From assembly GCA_023138735.1 (NCBI GenBank), contig JAGLOY010000048.1, forward strand, positions 1 to 64,000: 64,000 bases of DNA, read 5' to 3'. The DNA is from Candidatus Aegiribacteria sp. (GTDB taxonomy: Bacteria > Fermentibacterota > Fermentibacteria > Fermentibacterales > JCC-6). This document shows positions 47,456-58,018 of this stretch, one piece after another. The notes under the pieces are model-generated. The model worked only from the letters and a program-made list of their open reading frames with translations, was not told where the DNA came from and did not search any database. The position numbers and the translations under genes were made by a program. Position 1 is the first letter of the stretch. Each line of letters opens with the position of its first letter.

Positions 47456-47607
47456 AGGTGCCACTGTACCATTGTTTTTATAGCTTCTTAAATATATCAT
47501 ACATACAAATAAATTCAGCAGACTGAATTCATGCAGGAATCCTGGGGGGTCGCGCGGTGTGGAGGGTTGTACGTTAACCGGAGGATGAATCTACGGAGGT
47601 TACAACC

Positions 47608-49965
47608 ATGCCTGACAAGAATGAGGTACACCTCAGCACAGCTGAGTATAAGAAACTAGTTTCCGAGCTGGAAGAATCTATTAGCGCACGCATGAGGGCA
47701 GAAGAAGACCTACACGAACAAATGAATTTCAGTCAAACTCTTCTTCAGGCATCTCCTGCCTTTTTTGTCGCGATCAGCGCTGATGGTAAGACGATAATGG
47801 TAAACGAAACCATGCTTCATGCCCTTGGATACGAGCAAGAAGAAGTTGTTGGAAAAGATTATATGTCTACTTTCGTTCCGGAGAGAGATCGAGAAGATCT
47901 ATACATGATATTTGAAAAACTTGTTACCTCAACTGGACCGACTCTGAATGAAAATTATATTCTTGCCAAGGATGGCAGGGAACTCCTGGTTGAATGGCAC
48001 GGAAGAACTGTTTTTAATGAAAACGACGAATTTGATTACTTCTTTGGTGTTGGTATAGACATCACCGAGCGTAAACAGGCGGAGGAGGCGCTGCGGAGAA
48101 GCAAGCAATTCCTGACAGATGTCTTTGAGAGCGTCCAGGATGGTATCAGTGTTCTCTACCCTGATCTGACTATCCGCCATGTGAACGGGATAATGAACGA
48201 ATGGTACAAAGATAACCTTCCTCTGGTAGGGGCAAAGTGCTACGAAGTTTATCATAATGCAGATAAGCCTTGCGATCCCTGCCCGACCATTCGATGCCTG
48301 CGATCCGGTGAATCGGAATGGAATATTGTGCCCGGGCTCCCCGGATCTCCAATTGAATGGATCGAGCTTTTCAGCTATCCCATTAAAGACGCAAATTCAG
48401 GTGAAATAACTGGAGTTGTTGAATTCGTTCGCGATATCACCAGGCACAGACAGGCGGAGGCTGCCCTGCATGCAAGCGAGGAAAGACATCGAATGTTCTT
48501 TGAAAGCGCTCCTATAGGTATCATGCATTACAACAGTAAAGGGATTATTACAGATTCTAACGATGTTGCAATTCTTACTTTCGGGTCAACTCGAGAGAAG
48601 ATGATCGGTCTGGATCTGCACGTTCTTCCAAACAAGGAGTTCCTGGGAGAGATCACTAGAACGCTGAAAGGTGAACGAGGATACTACGAAGGTATATACA
48701 CATCCTTTACCGGTGAGAAGGAAGCCCAGATCAAAGCGGAATGGATCCCTATCATCGTTGACGGGAAGGTTACAGGGGGAGTCGGAATAGTAGCTGACAT
48801 CACCGAAAAGATCAAGCTTGAGGCACAATTGCGCCAGGCCCAGAAGATGGAATCCATCGGGCGGCTGGCGGGAGGTGTGGCACACGACTTCAACAACATG
48901 CTGGGCGTAATACTCGGCCACACGGAAATGGCTCTGATACAGATGGATCCGGCCCACCCCCTTCATAATCATCTGACGGAGATACGTACTGCAGCTGAGC
49001 GCTCCGCAGACCTTACCCGGCAACTTCTAGCCTTCGCCCGGAAGCAGACCATCGCTCCGAGGCTGCTCAATCTGAACAATACTCTGGAGGGGATGCTCAA
49101 AATGCTCCGGCGATTAATCGGCGAGAACATCGATCTCGTTTTTCTTGCCTGGACGGATCTGTGGCCGGTAAAAATGGATCCGGTGCAGATCGATCAGATT
49201 CTGGCTAACCTGTGTGTCAACGCACGGGATTCCATCAACGGTGTCGGCAAGATCACCATCGAAACGGAAAACATCAAAACTGACGAGGCTTACTGCTCGG
49301 GCCATCCGGGATTCATTCCAGGCGAGTATGTGCTTCTAACCCTAAGCGACACCGGCTGCGGCATGGACAGCGATACCAAGCGCAATCTTTTTGAACCGTT
49401 TTTCACCACAAAAGAGGTTGGTAAAGGCACCGGTCTCGGGTTGGCAACGCTTTACGGGATCGTCAAACAGAACAAAGGTTTCATCGATGTATACAGTGAA
49501 CCGGATCATGGGACGATCTTCAAGATCTACCTGCCCCGGCATACGGCCGTCGTAACAGCGATACCAATGGAAGGACACCTGGAACCGGTAAGAGGCGGAC
49601 ACGAAACCATCCTTCTTGTGGAAGATGAAATATCGATCCTGCAGCTTATTATGATGATGCTTGAACATCAGGGGTATACCGTGATGACTGCCTCAACTCC
49701 GGGTGAGGCCATCAATCTGGCAAAGGCTCACCCCGGTGAGATAGATCTCCTCATGACCGATGTCGTTATGCCCGAGATGAACGGAGGGGATCTCGCGAGG
49801 AACCTCCTGTCCTTCTATCCGAACCTAAAACAATTGTTCATGTCCGGCTACACAGCCAACGTTATCGCCCACCAAGGCGTGCTTGAGGAGGGAGTGCTGT
49901 TTATCCAGAAGCCGTTTCGAAACCTTGATCTGGCCGCCAAACTGCGCGAGGCACTGGATAGTTAA
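47608..49965 (+). CDS. PAS-domain hybrid histidine kinase with C-terminal receiver domain
   Basis: Three PAS-like units; GRLAGGVAHDFNNMLGVILGHTEMAL (H-box), LANLCVNARDSI (N-box), LSDTGCGMD and GTGLGLATLYGIV; receiver ILLVEDE...LLMTDVVMPEMNG...FIQKPF. Confidence 0.95.
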   Translation: MPDKNEVHLSTAEYKKLVSELEESISARMRAEEDLHEQMNFSQTLLQASPAFFVAISADGKTIMVNETMLHALGYEQEEVVGKDYMSTFVPERDREDLYMIFEKLVTSTGPTLNENYILAKDGRELLVEWHGRTVFNENDEFDYFFGVGIDITERKQAEEALRRSKQFLTDVFESVQDGISVLYPDLTIRHVNGIMNEWYKDNLPLVGAKCYEVYHNADKPCDPCPTIRCLRSGESEWNIVPGLPGSPIEWIELFSYPIKDANSGEITGVVEFVRDITRHRQAEAALHASEERHRMFFESAPIGIMHYNSKGIITDSNDVAILTFGSTREKMIGLDLHVLPNKEFLGEITRTLKGERGYYEGIYTSFTGEKEAQIKAEWIPIIVDGKVTGGVGIVADITEKIKLEAQLRQAQKMESIGRLAGGVAHDFNNMLGVILGHTEMALIQMDPAHPLHNHLTEIRTAAERSADLTRQLLAFARKQTIAPRLLNLNNTLEGMLKMLRRLIGENIDLVFLAWTDLWPVKMDPVQIDQILANLCVNARDSINGVGKITIETENIKTDEAYCSGHPGFIPGEYVLLTLSDTGCGMDSDTKRNLFEPFFTTKEVGKGTGLGLATLYGIVKQNKGFIDVYSEPDHGTIFKIYLPRHTAVVTAIPMEGHLEPVRGGHETILLVEDEISILQLIMMMLEHQGYTVMTASTPGEAINLAKAHPGEIDLLMTDVVMPEMNGGDLARNLLSFYPNLKQLFMSGYTANVIAHQGVLEEGVLFIQKPFRNLDLAAKLREALDS

Positions 49966-49984
49966 TGTGAAAAGGGGTTGTTTC

Positions 49985-51310
49985 ATGAAATACACGATCA
50001 TACTTGCAGTTCTGTTACTTGGATGCTCGAATCCGGAGGATCCCGATCCTTCGGGCCAGAACTTCTACGTATCCACTCTGGGGGATGATTCGAACGATGG
50101 TTCATTAAGCACACCATGGAAAACCATTCAGTACGGAGCAAACCAGATGCAGGCAGGTATGACTCTGCGTATACTGGCAGGCACCTACACTGAACGGGTT
50201 CAGGTATCACTGGACGGCAGCGGCAGCTCACAGGGGATAGTCCTGAGAAGCCACGGTGATGGAAGCGTTACCATAAGCGGTTCCGGTATAACCCTTCCAC
50301 AGGACTGGGGCGGGCTGCTTGACCTGACAGGAAGCAGGAACATCATCATTCAGGGAATATCCGTAAGGAACGTAACCGGTGGAGACAATGCCGCGGGTAT
50401 TCTGGTCGATGGTTCCAGTGATATTACTATTCTCGCCTGTACAACCTGGAATACGGTTTCCTCCGGTATTGGAGTATGGGACAGCGATAATGTAAGCATC
50501 GATTCGTGCGATGTCGGGATGGCATGCAATGGCGGTGAGCAGGAGTGCATAACCATCGCCGGAACGAACAATTTCAGCGTAACTTACAGCGCAGTCCACG
50601 ATGGAGGCGGTGGGGTAATAGGGGGCGAAGGTATTGACGCGAAAGATGGCTCCTGCAACGGTGTGATTAACAATAATCGTGTCTGGGATCTGGACAGACT
50701 CGGTATCTACGTCGACAGCTGGAACAAGAGCACCAACACCATCAGTATTTACAACAATCTTGTTTACAACTGCGATGGGGACGGTTTCTCCGCAGCTGCT
50801 GAATCCGCCGGAGTTCTCTCCAACGTACAGTTCTATAACAATCTTGCCTACAACAACACCGGTAACGGACTTACGGTAGGAGCATGGGGAGAACCGGGTG
50901 TAACCCACCCTATCGATGGCATCACTATCATCAACAACACGTTTGTTGGTAATGGTGTATCTTCGTGGGGGTGCGGAATAAGCATTGAGAATTCAGAAGC
51001 GGACAATATCGTTGTAAGGAACAACATACTTTCCGGCAACACTACCGGTCAGTTCAACGCGGAGGCGTACGGCACAGGATTCATGGCCGATCACAATCTC
51101 ATAGACGGACCAAGCGACTTCTACGGTGATGATTATGTTGAGGGTGACCCGCAGTTCACCAGTCCGGGAAGCAGCAATTACCATATAGGTTCAACATCTC
51201 CAGCCATAGACCAGGGAAGCTCGTTGCTTGCTCCGGATACCGATATGGATGGCCTGTCCAGACCGTCAGGAACCGGTTACGACATAGGTTGCTTTGAATA
51301 CCAGCAGTAA
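49985..51310 (+). CDS. right-handed parallel beta-helix lipoprotein
   Basis: MKYTIILAVLLLGCSNPED lipobox; FYVSTLGDDSNDGSLSTPWKTIQYGANQM; repeated xxIxIxxNxxxN coils. Confidence 0.85.
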   Translation: MKYTIILAVLLLGCSNPEDPDPSGQNFYVSTLGDDSNDGSLSTPWKTIQYGANQMQAGMTLRILAGTYTERVQVSLDGSGSSQGIVLRSHGDGSVTISGSGITLPQDWGGLLDLTGSRNIIIQGISVRNVTGGDNAAGILVDGSSDITILACTTWNTVSSGIGVWDSDNVSIDSCDVGMACNGGEQECITIAGTNNFSVTYSAVHDGGGGVIGGEGIDAKDGSCNGVINNNRVWDLDRLGIYVDSWNKSTNTISIYNNLVYNCDGDGFSAAAESAGVLSNVQFYNNLAYNNTGNGLTVGAWGEPGVTHPIDGITIINNTFVGNGVSSWGCGISIENSEADNIVVRNNILSGNTTGQFNAEAYGTGFMADHNLIDGPSDFYGDDYVEGDPQFTSPGSSNYHIGSTSPAIDQGSSLLAPDTDMDGLSRPSGTGYDIGCFEYQQ

Positions 51311-51421
51311 TTCAACTGGTCTGCTGCGGCTGCCATGGAGTACCCTCTGGTATGGATTTGTGATTGCATCATCCGGGTATTTATTATATGATTCAGTTAC
51401 TCTAGCGGAGGAAGTATCATC

Positions 51422-54052
51422 GTGAATAAAGCGTCCCTTCTGTTACTGCTGCTGGTGCAGACCTCTTCCATTTATGCAGACACTACTGGTATCGTAGGCG
51501 GCATCGTTGAAGATACGGAGGGAAATCCGCTTGTAGGAGCTACTGTAATGATAGAGGATACTTACCTGGGCACAATGACGGATGCCAATGGAGAGTACAT
51601 TATAGCGGGGGTTCCCCCGGGTCATTACTCCGTAACCGCAAGTATGGTTGGCAGGGCCTCCTCCAGGATGGAAGGTGTTCTCGTGATTGTCGACCAGCTG
51701 AGCAGGATCGATTTCGACCTTCCATTTGATCTAACAGGTTCAACTGTTATCAACGTTCAGGAGTCAAGAATCCATATCCTTCAGGACGTTCCCGCTACAC
51801 TGCACCTTATGGATTTCACCCAGCTGAGAACGATAACCTCAAAGAGTATTATAGATGTGGTTTCCTCCCAGCCCGGTGTGGTAACCAGCCACGGAGAGGT
51901 GCATGTTCGCGGCGGCCGCAGCGGGGAGGTGGAGTACCTTCTAGACGGAGTCTCAATCCGTTCCCCAATAGATAACAGATTCAACCTTGAACTGCCTCTT
52001 AGCGCAATATCAAACGCATCCCTGATGACCGGAGGGCTTGGTGTTGAATATGGAAATTCCATGTCGGGAGTTGTTAACCTCATAGGGAAGGAGGGCGCTG
52101 ACAGGTACCACGGGTCAGTGATATTCCGCCACGGAGACATAACAACCACCTCCTTTGAGTCCGGGGAGCAGCTTTTCGTTGAAGAAGCTGATGTGGAACT
52201 CTGCAGAAGCGGTCTTTCCGGCATTGAAGTATCTGTGTCGGGTCCTGAACCCCTTACCGAAAAGCTTCTTCCTTCCATTGGAATCCGTATTCCGGGACAG
52301 ATGAGGTTCAGCGCGTCCGGACAGTTCTCGCTAAGCGGCAGAGACACACTGGATACGCGCGGAGCATGGGAGAACAACTGGCAGAATGACATGTCGGGTC
52401 TTGCCAAGTTAACATACAGACCCCTTAACAGAACCAGCTTCGCTCTCACGGTCCTGGGCTCCAGCAGGCAGGCGGGGTGGAATGAATGGGCCTGGTCCAG
52501 ATACCATCTTCCGGCCTACATAGATAATACAGATACCTATGCATTCCTCGGAAGAAGTCAGGATTACGCACTCCCCATCCGCTTCAGCGAGACTACCGGA
52601 ATTACCTTTAACGCCACACAGCTGCTTGGAAGCGAAACCTCCCTTAAACTTACTATGGGCGTTATGAAATTCCAGAACTGGAACCGCATTCGCCTGCAGA
52701 GCGGGGGTTACTTAGGGGAAAACACATACCCCATTTACTGGTTCTCACAGTTTTATCCTGAAGAGCGTATAGCTGATTCCCTCGGATACTATCACACGGG
52801 GACTCACTCTAACGTGTGGTTCGATTCCAAAGCAACGGTAAGCAGCATGATGCTGGGTTTCGATTCGAATCCCAACACCAGAACACGTCTGAAGGCAGGG
52901 ATTTCGGCTGATTACTTTGAACTTTATCAGTACAGTGTCTACGCCGAGACCTACGGCAATGTATTCATTTCTCAGTGGGACGCTTTCCCTCATTCGGGGT
53001 CCTGCTATCTCCAGGGAAGCTACAGGTTCGGGGGGGGAGTAATCACCACTGCCGGGCTGCGGGTTGATATGTTCGATGCCAATACTTCGTTATTCGATTC
53101 TGCAGCCGCTGCACAGGTCCGGGTAAAACCAAAATGGCACATCAGTCCAAGGCTAGGCTTCTCCGTTCCCTTCAGCGAAAATTCCGTTTTCTTCTCAACG
53201 TACGGACATCATTTCCAGATGCCTTCTATGAACTGCCTGTACACTCAGACATCCTACAATCTCGCTAGTGACAAGATAGTAGCGGGTAATCCGGACCTTG
53301 ATCCCGAGATGACGCAGATTTTTGAAGTAGGAATAAGGCATTTTCTCGACAATTTCACCGAACTCTCACTGGCAGCCTATTACAAGGACATAACAGGCCT
53401 GGTGAACACGGAAGACCACAGCGAGGGCACATACTACGTATTTACCAACGATGACAGCCATGGAATGGTAAGAGGCATTGAAGCGACACTCAACAGGAGG
53501 GCGGGCAGCAATATTTCTGGACAGGTCTCGTATACCCTGTCCGTTGCCAAAGGGAAATACTCATCCATGCTTGAACGGTACAATTATGCTCAGATGGGAG
53601 TTCTGTACATTTCCAGGGAGGATAATTACCTTGATTGGGATCAGGCGCATACGGCATCTGCTTCCATTGAACTGAGGTCTTTTCAATCCGAAGGGCCCCG
53701 GGTCGCTGGAATTCATCCACTGGAGAACACCAGACTTGGTATTTCCTGGAACTACGGCAGCGGGATGCCCTATACACTTCCGCCGGTGGAGGCGGAGCTG
53801 ATCGAAACCAACACGGAGAGGTATCCCTTCTCCATGCAGACTGATGTTGTCCTTTCAAGAATGTTCAGCATCGGTCCTACTGAACTGAACCTGGTACTGG
53901 GTGTGTTCAACATCTTCAACAGAAAGAACGTTGTTCACATTTACGATACTTCTCTTTTCCACTCAAGCGGTGATCCAGGCGGCTCGGCGGGTAACCCGAG
54001 AGCGTGGTCTCCAGCTCGGCATTTCGTGCTGTATGCGGGGGTATCATGGTAA
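51422..54052 (+). CDS. TonB-dependent receptor with N-terminal carboxypeptidase-regulatory-like domain
   Basis: GIVGGIVEDTEGNPLVGATVMIEDTYLGTMTDANGEYIIAGVPPGHYSV; plug GVVTSHGEVHVRGGRSGEVEYLLDGVSI; C-terminal FNIFNRKNVVHIYD. Confidence 0.92.
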   Translation: MNKASLLLLLLVQTSSIYADTTGIVGGIVEDTEGNPLVGATVMIEDTYLGTMTDANGEYIIAGVPPGHYSVTASMVGRASSRMEGVLVIVDQLSRIDFDLPFDLTGSTVINVQESRIHILQDVPATLHLMDFTQLRTITSKSIIDVVSSQPGVVTSHGEVHVRGGRSGEVEYLLDGVSIRSPIDNRFNLELPLSAISNASLMTGGLGVEYGNSMSGVVNLIGKEGADRYHGSVIFRHGDITTTSFESGEQLFVEEADVELCRSGLSGIEVSVSGPEPLTEKLLPSIGIRIPGQMRFSASGQFSLSGRDTLDTRGAWENNWQNDMSGLAKLTYRPLNRTSFALTVLGSSRQAGWNEWAWSRYHLPAYIDNTDTYAFLGRSQDYALPIRFSETTGITFNATQLLGSETSLKLTMGVMKFQNWNRIRLQSGGYLGENTYPIYWFSQFYPEERIADSLGYYHTGTHSNVWFDSKATVSSMMLGFDSNPNTRTRLKAGISADYFELYQYSVYAETYGNVFISQWDAFPHSGSCYLQGSYRFGGGVITTAGLRVDMFDANTSLFDSAAAAQVRVKPKWHISPRLGFSVPFSENSVFFSTYGHHFQMPSMNCLYTQTSYNLASDKIVAGNPDLDPEMTQIFEVGIRHFLDNFTELSLAAYYKDITGLVNTEDHSEGTYYVFTNDDSHGMVRGIEATLNRRAGSNISGQVSYTLSVAKGKYSSMLERYNYAQMGVLYISREDNYLDWDQAHTASASIELRSFQSEGPRVAGIHPLENTRLGISWNYGSGMPYTLPPVEAELIETNTERYPFSMQTDVVLSRMFSIGPTELNLVLGVFNIFNRKNVVHIYDTSLFHSSGDPGGSAGNPRAWSPARHFVLYAGVSW

Positions 54053-55050
54053 AGATATATAGGATAGCATGTGCTGCTGCGGCGCTTCTGATAATTCCCG
54101 GCTGCACCGATCTTACGGAGTTCGACCATACGCTGCAGGCCGGAATCAATATCATACAAACACCGGATCTTTCGATTGTTCATACAGTGGAAAACATCTC
54201 CGGAGCCAGATCCCTCTGCGCACTTCTCGACTGCTTCATTGTTGCCACCACAGAGGGTACATTGATCCGTTTCGATCTCCAATCGTACCAGCAGACAGGT
54301 GTCTTCCCCATCGGCAGCCCTTCTTCCGCGGGTTACTTCGAAATGGAGTACAGTCCCACAGAAAGCAGTATCTATATCATTGGAGCCTTAGGACAGATAA
54401 TCGAAGTGCATGTGCCGGATATGGAGTTCATGGATGATTTCAGTGTCTGCGAAACACCTGTAGATATTACAATGGATTTGGATATCGAAAACCCCTGCTT
54501 CTATGTTGCGGCGGCAACTTCACCCAGAATACTGGAAATCAGAAAATCGAACAATAGCGTGTCCAGAAGCTGCATCCTGCCGATCAGCCCCGTATGTATG
54601 GGCATCGAAGGGGATACCATGCTCGTTGGAACCCTCGTGAATACCCAGATTGTCTCCATCGGAGGAGCGGCGATGGTACGAAGAACCGCAAGCCTGTTTC
54701 CAAAGATACTGGCCATAGAAGCGATTCCGAACGATACGACACTGTGCGCTGTTTTCGACCAGTCAACCGATACGATTTCCACCATATTCCGCTATTTTCC
54801 CATGTATTTTCCTCCGTACACCCCTATGTGGATAGGAACGGAGTTGACTACCGGGGAAATTCACTACATGTGCGCTGAATCCGACGGCAGCTATGTTTAT
54901 GTACTCAGCTATCTGGGGGATAATACCAGCAGACTGGTTTCTTACAACTGCAGCAGTTACATCATTGAAAGTCAGATCGATCTGCCGGGTTACCCTCTTG
55001 ATATTGATGTAAGCCCCTGGGGGACGCTGCTGGTTCTTACGATAGAATAA
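54046..55050 (+). CDS. beta-propeller-like lipoprotein partner of the TonB receptor
   Basis: MVKIYRIACAAAALLIIPGCTD lipobox; start codon lies inside the terminal codons of the receptor (ATGGTAA). Confidence 0.7.
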   Translation: MVKIYRIACAAAALLIIPGCTDLTEFDHTLQAGINIIQTPDLSIVHTVENISGARSLCALLDCFIVATTEGTLIRFDLQSYQQTGVFPIGSPSSAGYFEMEYSPTESSIYIIGALGQIIEVHVPDMEFMDDFSVCETPVDITMDLDIENPCFYVAAATSPRILEIRKSNNSVSRSCILPISPVCMGIEGDTMLVGTLVNTQIVSIGGAAMVRRTASLFPKILAIEAIPNDTTLCAVFDQSTDTISTIFRYFPMYFPPYTPMWIGTELTTGEIHYMCAESDGSYVYVLSYLGDNTSRLVSYNCSSYIIESQIDLPGYPLDIDVSPWGTLLVLTIE

Positions 55051-55057
55051 TTTGAGC

Positions 55058-56170
55058 TCAGGGTACGAGCATTTCAATGGCGGCATCAAGCACCGGGTCA
55101 ACTCCGGCTGCGAAATCAGCCTCGGAAACCGGTATTACAATGTCGGGAGCTATTCCGCAATTGAGTATTAGTAAATTGTCTTTTGTATAGGTTACCATCT
55201 CGGGTATCTCAATTGTCCAGTCTTCGGTAAGATTGAATGAGACAATGGGATTTGCAAATCCTGCGGTAGTATCGCCTATCACAGTGACATGCTGCTGAGT
55301 CTTCAAAAACAGGACCAGCTGTTCGGCTGCACCCTGGGTATACCTGCCCGTGAGAAGAACTATTGGATTTGTGAACTGCCAGATGCCATTTCTATACGCC
55401 AGTACCGGAAGCATGTTGCCCATGTCATTTCTTCCGGGACCTACTCTGAAAACTCTGTAGTAGGCCAGGGTAGACTCGACAACGAATCTTCCGCAGGTGT
55501 AAAATGCATTGCTTTCAATACCGCTTTCGCCGCACATTCGGAGGTCGAAAATAAGACCGCTGCATTCTGCAACCGTATAAGTTTCCGAGAAAAATCCGAC
55601 CCAGTCGTATCCACTGCCAAGGTTACTTATGTATATGTAGCCCAGGTTATCGGCAATAGACGGGTTAAGCTCTATTGCTCCGAAAATATCGAAAGTTACG
55701 CCGGGAGGAATTAGGCTGGGTGAAGTCCAGCGCCGCATGTACTCCAGCCACACAGTTAGATCCCAGTTGACGAAATCACCCTGGTTCCAGCTTTCCATCC
55801 AGCTTCCGTTTGAATCCCGCAGGGCCAGGTTCTGATCCTGCAGCTCGCCCATCATCTGAAGGCAGAGATCCACAAGTTCACCCCTGCTGGTAAGGTTGGT
55901 GGCCGCTTCCCTGTATTTCTGGTAAGCCTCGTCCCAGTTCACATCCTCTTTCGCGAAAAAGCAGGCATAGTGACTGTCCACCAGATCCCAGACGAGTCTG
56001 TATTCCGAGAAAAGTGAGTCCGGTTCTCCAACGCTGTATGGATCCGTAATGCAGCCGGATATGCCGGAAGCAAGCAGGGCAATGCCTGCGGATATAACGA
56101 GTGATATGTATTTAAATGTTTTTATTTTTCTCATCCTGCGTTTAAATGATTTCATGGTTCGGGTGTTCAA
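55058..56170 (-). CDS. S41 family C-terminal processing peptidase-like lipoprotein
   Basis: Lipobox-like IALLASGISGC; CSGLIFDLRMCGESGIESNAFYTCGRF; NPIVLLTGRYTQGAAEQLVLFLKTQQHVTVIGDTTAGFAN. Confidence 0.75.
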   Translation of the reverse strand: MNTRTMKSFKRRMRKIKTFKYISLVISAGIALLASGISGCITDPYSVGEPDSLFSEYRLVWDLVDSHYACFFAKEDVNWDEAYQKYREAATNLTSRGELVDLCLQMMGELQDQNLALRDSNGSWMESWNQGDFVNWDLTVWLEYMRRWTSPSLIPPGVTFDIFGAIELNPSIADNLGYIYISNLGSGYDWVGFFSETYTVAECSGLIFDLRMCGESGIESNAFYTCGRFVVESTLAYYRVFRVGPGRNDMGNMLPVLAYRNGIWQFTNPIVLLTGRYTQGAAEQLVLFLKTQQHVTVIGDTTAGFANPIVSFNLTEDWTIEIPEMVTYTKDNLLILNCGIAPDIVIPVSEADFAAGVDPVLDAAIEMLVP

Positions 56171-56299
56171 TCAACAGCTTTAGCATAATAGTGTTGTTGT
56201 GAAAATGCAATAAATCCCGTTCATTCCCGTCCATCAGAGAAGGCGAAGAGAAAACGGTGACGGAGCTGAAGAGGACTGATTTTCCCGGTATAGTATAAA

Positions 56300-56334
56300 C
56301 AGACGGGCGGGTGGCCAGGCTACCTGCCCGTCTG
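56300..56334 (-). terminator. strong hairpin downstream of the M28 peptidase gene (candidate intrinsic terminator)
   Basis: cagacgggcgggt-ggccaggct-acctgcccgtctg: arms of 13 nt with one mismatch; followed on the minus strand by TTTAT. Confidence 0.65.
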
Positions 56335-56345
56335 CATATGAGATC

Positions 56346-57911
56346 CTATCTGACTATTACGATATTCCGTGTCTCTGAGATAGAACCGGAGGAAACCCTT
56401 ACAATGTATACTCCTGAAGGCAGATTCGAAAGGAGAAGGGCCACACTTCCCGAAGAAGCGTCATGACTGCCGGAAAGAATCCTGCGACCGGTTAAGTCAA
56501 ACAGAGATACTTCAACGTTACCCGCAAAGCCACGCAAAAGGTCTACAGTCAGCGTTGAATGCGCCGGATTAGGTGAAATCCCAGTAATTGCGAAGCCTGC
56601 AGATATTTCTTCCCCCGTTATACCGGTTAAGCCGACGGGTACAGCTAGATAGGCAACAGTTGCGATGGCGCCTTTGATACAGTTGGTCGGAAACGGGAAG
56701 TAAGCAATGTAATTCGCAAGAAGATCCGTTGTCTGGTGGTAGTAAGGGTTGGAGGAGATTTCCTTCTCGATTCCAAGTACTGCCGCGTAACCGTTGTTCC
56801 AGAAAGATGCATGATCGCTGTATGTTGATCCAGGGGAATATTCTATCTCAACTGTAAGCGCTGGAACGTAGGTGTCGCAGATTGCTTCCAGAGCCAGTGC
56901 CAGATCGTTGGACTGAGTATCGTAGGGTACCCATATAATATCGTCTCCGGGAGGGGCGTACAGAACCATGTCCAGGTTGACCACACCAAGAATGTCTTCA
57001 CCGGCAGAACTGGCCTCGGATGCATAGTAGCTGCTTCCGTAAAGTCCCTGTTCCTCTCCTCCGAAACAGATAAATCTTATCGTATACTCAAATTCATAAC
57101 CCGTGAGAATACGGGCTGCCTCCACCACGGACGACGAGCCGCTGGCGTTGTCGTCGGCACCCGGAGCAATTGAAGGAGCGCTTCCACATGTTGAATCAAG
57201 ATGACCACAGATGATAAATATCTTTGTGGAATCCACTGTCCCCGGAAGCTCTGCTATTACGTTCTGACAATTGTATGAACCCATGTTGAACGTCTGCTGC
57301 TCGGCATCAAGGCCGTAGTTTTCGAATTTGTCCTGAACCCAGTTGCATGCGGTATCGAAATTGTCAGTACTTGAATAGCGTGTTCCATAATCCTCAAGGT
57401 GTTGAATGAAGGCCTTTATAGAGTCTTCGCTAACAGCTGCAACAATATCCGAAATGTAGTCATCGGTGCCTGCAGGAGGCTCGAGCAGAAAGGGGACATC
57501 GGAACCATCTCCTGCACTTTTCACCCGGAGGGGCTGAAGGAAGAAAACGCCCTCCCGTATGAATTTTTCGGGAGCAGGACCGATAAGTTTCACGATGACA
57601 ATGTCTTCCCGGTAGAATACTGTCTCTCCGAGCTCATCCATGTACTCCAGCCCTGCAGGCGAGGAAAGGTGGACCAGGAGATAATCTTCCGGTAAAATGT
57701 CACCTGAATCGAGGACGGTCATGTCAGAGCTCTCATCAATAAGATTATCGGGGGCAATGACAACAAAATAGTCAACGGCTTCGAAAACAAGCTGGATCTC
57801 ATCCATTGGAAGAAGGCGACCTTCCTCTTGAAGCCCTCCTTCAACAACCATCAGCTCTGAAGCGTATCCGATTGACACAAGCATTATTACGGCAACAAGA
57901 AGTTTCAGCAT
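56346..57911 (-). CDS. M28 family metallopeptidase with C-terminal T9SS-type sorting-like domain
   Basis: FIICGHLDSTCGSAPSIAPGADDNASGSSSVVEAAR...FICFGGEEQGLYGSSYYA; C-terminal ISPNPAHSTLTVDLL...VSLFDLTGRRI...LPSGVYIVRVSSGSISETRNIVIVR. Confidence 0.9.
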   Translation of the reverse strand: MLKLLVAVIMLVSIGYASELMVVEGGLQEEGRLLPMDEIQLVFEAVDYFVVIAPDNLIDESSDMTVLDSGDILPEDYLLVHLSSPAGLEYMDELGETVFYREDIVIVKLIGPAPEKFIREGVFFLQPLRVKSAGDGSDVPFLLEPPAGTDDYISDIVAAVSEDSIKAFIQHLEDYGTRYSSTDNFDTACNWVQDKFENYGLDAEQQTFNMGSYNCQNVIAELPGTVDSTKIFIICGHLDSTCGSAPSIAPGADDNASGSSSVVEAARILTGYEFEYTIRFICFGGEEQGLYGSSYYASEASSAGEDILGVVNLDMVLYAPPGDDIIWVPYDTQSNDLALALEAICDTYVPALTVEIEYSPGSTYSDHASFWNNGYAAVLGIEKEISSNPYYHQTTDLLANYIAYFPFPTNCIKGAIATVAYLAVPVGLTGITGEEISAGFAITGISPNPAHSTLTVDLLRGFAGNVEVSLFDLTGRRILSGSHDASSGSVALLLSNLPSGVYIVRVSSGSISETRNIVIVR

Positions 57912-58018
57912 AATCACATCCCTGTCAGATTGAGGTATTTTCATACGAATATAGTATGCAATATCATAACAGCATTAACACATTCTCACTAGGATGGTTT
58001 CATTCTCCCCGGAGAATT

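Noticed and set aside
49998-51184. Minus-strand ORFs opposite the beta-helix lipoprotein
   Set aside because: Repetitive coding sequence creates long antisense open frames; no domain support.
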